Position numbers and translations under genes: made by a program. DNA of 47,236 nucleotides from JAVBLQ01 sp031553435 (lineage in GTDB: Bacteria > Bacteroidota > Bacteroidia > Bacteroidales > Azobacteroidaceae), in the NCBI GenBank assembly GCA_031553435.1, contig JAVBLQ010000029.1:1-47236 (forward strand), given 5' to 3'. Positions 41,512 through 47,236 of this stretch are shown here, one piece after another. Below the pieces are notes generated by a model. That model made no database searches, was not told the DNA's origin, and saw only the letters and a list, made by a program, of their open reading frames with translations. Position 1 is the first letter of the stretch, and every line of letters starts with the position of its first letter.

Positions 41512-42678
41512 ATGACTGATCAACGTTATAATTTGAGAGGCGTTTCTGCTTCCAAAGAAGATGTTCATAATGCCATTCAACATATCGACAAAGGAATTTT
41601 TCCGAAAGCCTTTTGCAAAATTATACCGGACATACTCGGCGGTGATCCCGATTACTGCAACATCATGCATGCAGACGGCGCCGGAACCAAATCATCTCTG
41701 GCCTATATTTATTGGAAAGAAACCGGAGATCCATCTGTTTGGAAGGGAATTGCTCAGGATGCATTGATCATGAATATCGATGATTTGTTGTGCGTGGGAG
41801 CCATCGACAATATTCTGGTTTCTTCAACCATCGGAAGAAATAAATTATTGATTCCCGGAGAAGTTATATCAGCCATAATCAATGGTACAGACGAATTTTT
41901 ATCCGAACTTCGAGATATGGGAATCGGTGTTTATGCAACCGGTGGCGAAACTGCCGATGTTGGCGATCTGGTTCGCACTATTATCGTTGACAGTACTGTG
42001 ACCTGCCGGATGAAACGTTCTGAAGTTATAGACAATTCAAATATCCGTCCGGGTGATGTTATCGTTGGATTATCTTCCTGCGGACAAGCCAGTTATGAAA
42101 AAGGCTATAACGGAGGCATGGGAAGCAATGGTTTGACTTCCGCCCGCCACGATGTTTTTTCAAAATATCTGGCTGAAAAATATCCGGAAAGTTATGATAA
42201 CGCTGTTCCCCAGGATTTAGTTTATTCCGGAAAATTAAAACCGACAGATACAATTGAAGGATTAACAGTTGATGCCGGACAACTTGTCCTCTCCCCCACC
42301 CGAACTTACGCTCCGGTAATCAAGAAAATACTCGATCAGATGAGGGAACAAATTCACGGAATGGTACATTGTTCGGGAGGAGCACAAACCAAAGTACTTC
42401 ATTTCGTAGAAAATGTGAAAGTGATTAAAGATAATCTTTTCCCTGTCCCACCTTTATTCAAAATTATTCAAGAGCAATCAGGAACAGATTGGAAAGAAAT
42501 GTATAAGGTATTCAATATGGGGCACCGGATGGAAATTTATCTTCCTGAATCATACGCCCGGCAGGTAATCGACATTTCCCAATCATTTAATATCGATGCC
42601 CGGATTGTAGGAAGAGTAGAGTCTTCTGAAAAGAGAGAATTAATTATCGAAAGTGAATTCGGACGATTTGAATACTAA
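41512..42678 (+). CDS. purM: Phosphoribosylformylglycinamidine cyclo-ligase (AIR synthase)
   Basis: The enzyme closes the imidazole ring of purines using ATP. This 388-residue form is longer than E. coli PurM (about 345). Motifs include DGAGTKSSLAYIYWKETGD (about 57-75), DALIMNIDDLLCVGA (metal and substrate), TGGETADVGD and the C-terminal MVHCSGGAQTKVLHFV and FNMGHRMEIYLPE. Bacteroidetes PurM of this type keeps the core but with altered loops. The ATG at 41512 gives MTDQRYNLRG and is preferred because of the promoter at 41476-41483. A lipoprotein gene, prfA and pyrF follow on the same strand. Confidence 0.92.
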   Translation: MTDQRYNLRGVSASKEDVHNAIQHIDKGIFPKAFCKIIPDILGGDPDYCNIMHADGAGTKSSLAYIYWKETGDPSVWKGIAQDALIMNIDDLLCVGAIDNILVSSTIGRNKLLIPGEVISAIINGTDEFLSELRDMGIGVYATGGETADVGDLVRTIIVDSTVTCRMKRSEVIDNSNIRPGDVIVGLSSCGQASYEKGYNGGMGSNGLTSARHDVFSKYLAEKYPESYDNAVPQDLVYSGKLKPTDTIEGLTVDAGQLVLSPTRTYAPVIKKILDQMREQIHGMVHCSGGAQTKVLHFVENVKVIKDNLFPVPPLFKIIQEQSGTDWKEMYKVFNMGHRMEIYLPESYARQVIDISQSFNIDARIVGRVESSEKRELIIESEFGRFEY

Positions 42679-42696
42679 CTTTAAAAACAAAAGGCA

Positions 42697-43101
42697 ATGA
42701 AAAATATTATTGTTTCCATATTTTTGTTAGTAAGCATCATTGCATTCGATGCTTGTAACAGTAAGCCGGCTGTAGACACCCAAATATCATTATATATAAC
42801 TCATACCAACAAAATGTGTCCGTTGGTGATAGACCAAATAACACGGTTGGATAGCGCAAAAGCCTTTCCTGATCATACAATAAAACATTATTATACACTG
42901 AACACATCAAAAGAGAATGTAGACTTGAATATGTTGAAAGAAAATGTTATCAAAAACACTATCAATGAAATACAAAATAATCCTCAACTAAAACCGTTTA
43001 AAGGGGAAAAAATCACTTATATACAAATTTATTCGGATAAAGACGGAAACGAAATATCAACCATCACCGTCAAACCGGAAGATTACGAAAAAGCCCAATA
43101 A
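42697..43101 (+). CDS. Small putative lipoprotein, function unknown
   Basis: This 134-residue protein has a hydrophobic N-terminus and a lipobox-like FDAC with Cys at 20, so it is probably lipid-anchored in the envelope. The mature part is hydrophilic with alternating Lys and Asp and no recognisable enzyme motif (THTNKMCPLVIDQITRLDSA, YIQIYSDKDGNEIS). It lies 18 bases after purM and six before prfA, so it is probably co-transcribed with them, without an obvious functional link. Confidence 0.75.
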   Translation: MKNIIVSIFLLVSIIAFDACNSKPAVDTQISLYITHTNKMCPLVIDQITRLDSAKAFPDHTIKHYYTLNTSKENVDLNMLKENVIKNTINEIQNNPQLKPFKGEKITYIQIYSDKDGNEISTITVKPEDYEKAQ

Positions 43102-43107
43102 TAGTAT

Positions 43108-44193
43108 ATGGCAGAAACATCTTTATTAGAAAAACTAGATATATTAGTTGTCCGTTTCGAAGAAGTCGGCACATTAATTACAGATCCGTCCGTAATTGCC
43201 GATATGAAACGATTCGTCAAACTAAACAAAGAATATCGCGACCTGGAAAAAATAGTCACGGCAAGAAATGAATACAAGCAAGTATTGACCGGAATCGAAG
43301 AAGCCAAACAAATTCTTGAAAATGAGTCGGATACTGAGCTTCGCGAAATGGCCAAAGAAGAACTGGATACTTGCACTCAGCGTTTACCCCGGTTGGAAGA
43401 AGAAATCAAGTTATTGCTTATCCCAGCAGATCCGCAAGACGGTAAAAACGCTATTGTGGAAATCCGTGGAGGAACCGGTGGAGACGAAGCCGCCATTTTT
43501 GCCGGCGATTTATTCAAAATGTATCTCAAATACTGTGAAAATAAAGGATGGAAAGTCTCTGTCACAAGTACGAGTGAAGGCACCATCGGCGGATTCAAAG
43601 AAATCATCTTTACGGTAGAAGGCGAAAATGTTTACGGTACTTTGAAATATGAATCCGGCGTTCACCGCGTACAACGTATTCCTGTGACCGAAACACAAGG
43701 ACGCGTACACACATCGGCAGCCACCGTTGCCGTACTTCCCGAAGCAGAAGAGTTTGATGTGGAAATCAATCCGGCAGATCTTGAATTTCAAACCGCCCGC
43801 TCAAGTGGTGCCGGCGGACAAAACGTGAACAAGGTAGAAACCAAGGTGCAACTCACACACAAACCTACCGGCATCATGATACAATGCCAGGTTACACGCT
43901 CACAAATGGAAAACAGGGAAATGGCTTTGCAAATGTTGCGTACTAAATTATACGACATAGAATTACAAAAACATAACGATGCCATCACGCAACACCGGCG
44001 TTCTATGGTTTCGACAGGCGACCGTTCGGCCAAGATCCGTACTTACAACTATCCTCAAGGGCGTATCACCGACCATCGCATTAATTATACGAACTATAAC
44101 CTGTCCGCCTTTATGGATGGTGAAATACAAACTATTATAGACCAATTGATAATTGCTGAAAATACTGAAAGACTAAAAGAAAGTGAATTATAG
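43108..44193 (+). CDS. prfA: Peptide chain release factor 1
   Basis: Release factor 1 reads UAA and UAG and triggers peptide release. The 361-residue product has the RF1 codon-recognition PxT (PVT, 192-194, in RIPVTETQGRVHTSAATV) and GGQ at 236-238 in SSGAGGQNVNKVET. Residues 118-128 (EIRGGTGGDEA) are also typical. PVT rather than SPF separates it from RF2. Length is normal. Downstream lies the repeat-flanked gene remnant, then pyrF. Confidence 0.97.
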   Translation: MAETSLLEKLDILVVRFEEVGTLITDPSVIADMKRFVKLNKEYRDLEKIVTARNEYKQVLTGIEEAKQILENESDTELREMAKEELDTCTQRLPRLEEEIKLLLIPADPQDGKNAIVEIRGGTGGDEAAIFAGDLFKMYLKYCENKGWKVSVTSTSEGTIGGFKEIIFTVEGENVYGTLKYESGVHRVQRIPVTETQGRVHTSAATVAVLPEAEEFDVEINPADLEFQTARSSGAGGQNVNKVETKVQLTHKPTGIMIQCQVTRSQMENREMALQMLRTKLYDIELQKHNDAITQHRRSMVSTGDRSAKIRTYNYPQGRITDHRINYTNYNLSAFMDGEIQTIIDQLIIAENTERLKESEL

Positions 44194-44202
44194 TTAGCAA
44201 AC

Positions 44203-44557
44203 AAGAAGTTAAACGAAGTTACAAGGAGTTACACGAAGTTATAGGAAGTTATAGGAATGGAAGAAAAGCTGTTGTTTCTATTTCTGCTAACATTGCAGAA
44301 GGCTACAAGAAAAGAGGTTTTGCCGACAAGTTGAGATTTATGAATATTTCACAAGGTTCTTTGGAGGAATGTAGATATTATATAATTTTGAGTAAAGATT
44401 TGGGGTATATATCTGAATTTGACAAATCTGAACTTGAAAAGTTAATATCGAAAACAAGTTATCTCCTCAATACTTACTGCAGTAAAATTATTACAAATAA
44501 TGCTAAATAATATTCCTGTAACTTCGTGTAACTCCTTGTAACTTCGTATAACTTCTT
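44203..44557. mobile_element. Element with ~45-bp inverted repeats enclosing a gene remnant
   Basis: Positions 44203-44248 are complementary to 44512-44557 with two mismatches before the last base. Each arm is made of 10-base units ending GAAGTT or GGAGTT (for example ACACGAAGTT), four or five in tandem. The 263 bases between hold a four-helix-bundle gene lacking its 5' part. No transposase is present. The layout recalls 23S rRNA intervening sequences, where such ORFs sit inside a long stem; here it lies between prfA and pyrF. Mobility is inferred, not shown. Confidence 0.5.
44257..44510 (+). pseudogene. Truncated four-helix-bundle protein (23S rRNA intervening-sequence family)
   Basis: Translation ending at the TAA 44508-44510 gives about 84 residues containing RKAVVSISANIAEGYKKRG, then RFMNISQGSLEECRYYIILS and KDLGYISEFDKSELEKL. 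These match the central and C-terminal helices of the S23/four-helix-bundle family (usual length about 115-120, motif NIAEG then GSLxE). The first helix is missing: the frame runs upstream to 44187 without an ATG, and its codons there come from the repeat arm. The first in-frame ATG is at about 44339, past the NIAEG motif. It is therefore probably a 5'-truncated remnant. Confidence 0.7.
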
Positions 44558-44569
44558 AAACATAAAAAT

Positions 44570-45394
44570 ATGACCAAACAACAATTATTCGAAAACATCA
44601 CAAAAAAACAATCCTTCCTCTGCGTCGGATTAGATACGGATATAAAAAAGATTCCGCAACATTTGTTGAAAGAAGAAAATCCGGTATTTGCCTTCAACAA
44701 AGCGATTATCGATGCAACCGCTCAATACTGCGTGGCTTACAAGCCCAATCTGGCTTTTTACGAAAGCCTGGGAGCCAAAGGTTTGATTGCATTGGAAGAA
44801 ACAGTAGCCTATATACGGCAGAATTATCCCGATCAATTTATTATTGCAGATGCCAAACGAGGTGATATTGGTAATACTTCGGAAATGTATGCCCGCGCTA
44901 TTTTCGATTATTCGGATTTTGATTCGGTTACAGTAGCTCCCTATATGGGAGAAGACAGCGTAAAACCATTTTTAGTTTATCCTAACAAATGGGTGATTTT
45001 ACTTGCTTTGACTTCCAATAAAGGTTCTCAGGATTTTCAATTAACGGAAGATAAAAACGGAGAACGCTTATTCGAAAAAGTACTGAAAAAATCTCAGGAA
45101 TGGGCTACCGATGAACAAATGATGTATGTTGTCGGAGCAACCCAGGGCAAAATGTTTCAGGAAATACGCAAAATTGTTCCCAATCATTTTCTATTGGTTC
45201 CCGGAGTGGGCGCTCAGGGTGGAAGTCTGGAAGAAGTTGCAAAATATGGTATGAACTCTCAATGCGGACTATTAGTCAATTCATCCCGCCAGATCATCTA
45301 TGCCGACAGCTCTGAAAAATTTGCAGAAGCAGCTGCGGAAGAAGCGAGGAAAGTACAGGAGGAAATGGCAAAGTATCTATGGATGAACAAATAA
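44570..45394 (+). CDS. pyrF: Orotidine 5'-phosphate decarboxylase (type 2)
   Basis: The enzyme decarboxylates OMP to UMP, the last step of pyrimidine synthesis. The 274-residue type 2 form has CVGLDTD near 19-25, YKPNLAFYESLGAKG, and the catalytic DAKRGDIGNTSEMYA. LLVPGVGAQGGSLEEV is the C-terminal phosphate-binding loop. The start is 13 bases after the right arm of the inverted-repeat element. Its 3' end overlaps the sigma factor gene by 16 bases. Confidence 0.95.
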   Translation: MTKQQLFENITKKQSFLCVGLDTDIKKIPQHLLKEENPVFAFNKAIIDATAQYCVAYKPNLAFYESLGAKGLIALEETVAYIRQNYPDQFIIADAKRGDIGNTSEMYARAIFDYSDFDSVTVAPYMGEDSVKPFLVYPNKWVILLALTSNKGSQDFQLTEDKNGERLFEKVLKKSQEWATDEQMMYVVGATQGKMFQEIRKIVPNHFLLVPGVGAQGGSLEEVAKYGMNSQCGLLVNSSRQIIYADSSEKFAEAAAEEARKVQEEMAKYLWMNK

Positions 45395-45942
45395 TACTGG
45401 ATCATTTGCTCCTGATCTCAGAAGAGGACTCTCATAGTTCTTTTCAGATTATTTATAACCATTATTACCATAAATTATTCCGGCAGGCATTATCATATTT
45501 CACAGACCCCGACATTGCGCAGGAAATTGTTTCCGATATCTTTGTCTCATTGTGGCAGGCACGTAGTGTGTTGAATAAAGTAAAAAATCCTGACGCCTAC
45601 TTATTCATCGCACTCAAAAATGCCCGCGCCAAATACGTTGCCCGTAACTATAATGAACGGAACGAATTATTACTCGAACAATTACCCGAAACCAATTCGG
45701 TTACCGATGCCGAAATTGATCTGATACATACCGAACTGCAAAAAAAATACCTGGATGCCGTCAATAATCTTCCTCCACGTTGTGCTGAAGTTTTCCGGTT
45801 AGTCAGAGAAGAAAAAAAGAAATATGCAGAAGTTGCAGAGCAGCTTCAGATATCAACAAAAACAGTTGATAATCAAATGACTAAAGCAGTAAAACTACTT
45901 TATGCAGAACTAAAAGATCATCTTTTTTTATTTTTTCTTTAG
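45379..45942 (+). CDS. ECF sigma-70 family sigma factor
   Basis: This 187-residue sigma factor has region 2 at about 22-90 (SFQIIYNHYYHKLFRQA, EIVSDIFVSLWQARS) and region 4 at about 128-180 (LPPRCAEVFRLVREEKKKYAEVAEQLQISTKTVDNQMTKA), with a helix-turn-helix in the last part. It fits the Bacteroidetes FecI-like group that usually controls TonB-dependent receptors. The only Met before region 2 is the first residue, so the 16-base overlap with pyrF is real. No FecR-type anti-sigma gene lies between it and the receptor at 46010. Confidence 0.93.
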   Translation: MDEQIILDHLLLISEEDSHSSFQIIYNHYYHKLFRQALSYFTDPDIAQEIVSDIFVSLWQARSVLNKVKNPDAYLFIALKNARAKYVARNYNERNELLLEQLPETNSVTDAEIDLIHTELQKKYLDAVNNLPPRCAEVFRLVREEKKKYAEVAEQLQISTKTVDNQMTKAVKLLYAELKDHLFLFFL

Positions 45943-45950
45943 TTTCCGAT

Positions 45951-45967
45951 AGGGAGATTTCTCCCAA
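45951..45967. repeat. Short palindrome between sigma factor and receptor genes
   Basis: GGGAGATTTCTCCC is a self-complementary 14-mer in the 67-base gap between the two genes. It could be a hairpin or a binding site. No clear TAnnTTTG follows it. Confidence 0.35.
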
Positions 45968-46009
45968 TTCCTCTCTTTATAATTAAAGTAAAATAAAAAC
46001 CAAGTAGTT

Positions 46010-47236
46010 ATGCACTTTAAGTTATCATTATTAATCGCTACCCTTTTCTGTTGTCATACATTTTTAAGAGCACAGGAAAAAGAAAATCTTATTTCTTTAT
46101 CAATGAAAGATGCTTCACTAAAAGAAATCTTAAAAGAAATAGAAAAACAATCTCCTTATTCTTTTGTATACAACGAAAGTATCAATCTATCCACAAAGAA
46201 GAGTATTTCTCTGAAAAACAAACTATTAGAATCAGCCTTGTTATTAATTTTCGATGGTACGAATATCGAATGGAAAATATCGGGAAATCACATTCTGCTG
46301 CAACAAGCCGCAAAAACATTTACTATTTCAGGATATGTAATGGACCAGAAAACCAAAGAAACTTTGATCGGTTCCAGTATTTATTCCCCGAACATCCGGA
46401 AAGGTACTGTCAGTAACAACTACGGATTTTACAGTATCTCATTACCTGCCGGTGAAATCAACCTGAAAGCCTCTTATGTTGGCTATAGCATGAACGAAAT
46501 ACATTTTATATTGACTAAAGATACAGTCATCAACTTATCAATGACAACTTCCGCCATGCTTCAGGAAGTAATCGTTGAGACCAATAAAGGTATTCTTTCC
46601 AACATTGAAAACACACAATTAGGAGCAATCAATCTGACGGCAAAAACAATCAATGCAGTTCCAACCATCTTCGGAGAAACCGATTTAATAAAAGTACTTC
46701 AACAAACACCTGGAGTATCTGCCGGAACAGACGGTCTTTCCGGCCTATATGTACGGGGAGGAAACCGGGACGAAAATCTCTATCTGTTGGATGGAAACCC
46801 GCTTTATGACGTAAATCACGTTTTTGGAATATTTTCGACATTCAATCCGGATGCCATTAAAAATATGGAATTTTACAAAGGAAGCTTCCCTGCACGTTAT
46901 GGAGGCAGACTCTCCTCCGTTGTAGATGTTCGTACTAAAGACGGAGATATGCAAGAATATCATGGAACAGCAACCATTGGCCTGATTGCAAGCAAAGCAC
47001 AAGTCGAAGGGCCTATCATTAAAGATAAAGCATCTTTTAATGTTTCATTCCGGCGAACATATTTAGATGTATTCACAACTCCATATTTCTGGATTATGAA
47101 TAGGAAAAATAAAGCGTTAGGAGAAAAACATTCGGCAGGTTATCACTTTTATGATTTAAATGCAAAATTGAATTACAAGTTTTCGGATAAAAGCCGCATC
47201 TATCTCAATATTTATGGTGGAGAAGATGCATTAAAA
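46010..47236 (+). CDS. TonB-dependent receptor with STN domain, 5' part only
   Basis: The gene runs off the window after 409 codons. A signal peptide (about 1-21, ending FLRAQ) is followed by an STN (secretin/TonB N-terminal) domain at about 28-98 (LSMKDASLKEILKEIEKQS). A carboxypeptidase-regulatory-like domain covers about 104-180 (ISGYVMDQKTKETLIGSSI), and the plug domain about 215-310 (TPGVSAGTDGLSGLYVRGG, FPARYGGRLSSVVDV). The barrel begins after that. STN domains take part in signalling to sigma factors, which fits the ECF sigma gene just upstream. The ligand is unknown; the plug wording is nearer to FecA/oligomer-type receptors than to SusC. Confidence 0.92.
   Translation, partial: MHFKLSLLIATLFCCHTFLRAQEKENLISLSMKDASLKEILKEIEKQSPYSFVYNESINLSTKKSISLKNKLLESALLLIFDGTNIEWKISGNHILLQQAAKTFTISGYVMDQKTKETLIGSSIYSPNIRKGTVSNNYGFYSISLPAGEINLKASYVGYSMNEIHFILTKDTVINLSMTTSAMLQEVIVETNKGILSNIENTQLGAINLTAKTINAVPTIFGETDLIKVLQQTPGVSAGTDGLSGLYVRGGNRDENLYLLDGNPLYDVNHVFGIFSTFNPDAIKNMEFYKGSFPARYGGRLSSVVDVRTKDGDMQEYHGTATIGLIASKAQVEGPIIKDKASFNVSFRRTYLDVFTTPYFWIMNRKNKALGEKHSAGYHFYDLNAKLNYKFSDKSRIYLNIYGGEDALK

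Noticed and set aside
44203..44250. Tandem 10-bp units as a CRISPR array
   Set aside because: The units abut without spacers and are far shorter than CRISPR repeats; the run reappears inverted at 44512-44557.

Overview
The window reads as chromosome of a Bacteroidales-type Bacteroidetes. The evidence is AT-rich DNA (GC roughly 35-40% by eye), repeated promoter elements of the Bacteroidetes form TAnnTTTG just upstream of genes (often TATCTTTG), few Shine-Dalgarno sequences, a TonB-dependent receptor with an STN domain, a BlaI/M56 pair whose peptidase ends in SusC-like plug motifs, and a YfhO-type membrane protein. I see no rRNA, tRNA, CRISPR array, insertion sequence or prophage.

Layout. (1) 1-2465: intergenic repeats, menA (menaquinone), ribE (riboflavin) and a nitroreductase. 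(2) 2505-7300, minus strand: a four-gene export operon (TolC, HlyD, two ABC-2 permeases) with no ABC ATPase. (3) 7493-8803: a secreted pectinesterase, then a gene-free stretch with a strong terminator and a possible small RNA. (4) 9001-10635: an ABC-F ATPase. (5) 10669-21423, minus strand: a surface-glycan cluster with five glycosyltransferase-like genes, a MycE/TylE-like sugar O-methyltransferase, a LicD phosphotransferase, a Wzx-type flippase, a small two-gene cassette resembling toxin-antitoxin modules, and YfhO. (6) 21654-30345, plus strand: pepE, a PglC-like phosphoglycosyl transferase, a DegT-type aminotransferase, fcl and gmd (GDP-fucose), an OmpA-family protein, a WcaJ-like phosphoglycosyl transferase and a FemAB/GNAT-like protein. 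(7) 30366-36878: ruvX, def, a TPR protein, thrS, infC, rpmI and rplT. (8) 36931-38879: a blaI-M56 pair behind two operator-like palindromes exactly 40 bp apart. (9) 38954-45394: rnr, purM, a small lipoprotein, prfA, a four-helix-bundle gene remnant between long inverted repeats, and pyrF. (10) 45379 to the end: an ECF sigma factor and the 5' part of a TonB-dependent receptor.

Regions 5 and 6 together supply activated fucose, an aminosugar step, two lipid-carrier initiating enzymes, glycosyltransferases, decorating enzymes and a flippase. No Wzy polymerase or Wzz chain-length regulator is visible, so the set is either incomplete here or serves a non-polymerised glycan.

The most unusual non-genic signal is a set of long hairpins built from a few degenerate word families, placed at gene junctions and sometimes overlapping stop codons. 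The most striking case is 44203-44557, where about 45-bp inverted repeats made of 10-bp units enclose a truncated four-helix-bundle gene. This layout recalls the intervening sequences of some bacterial 23S rRNA genes.
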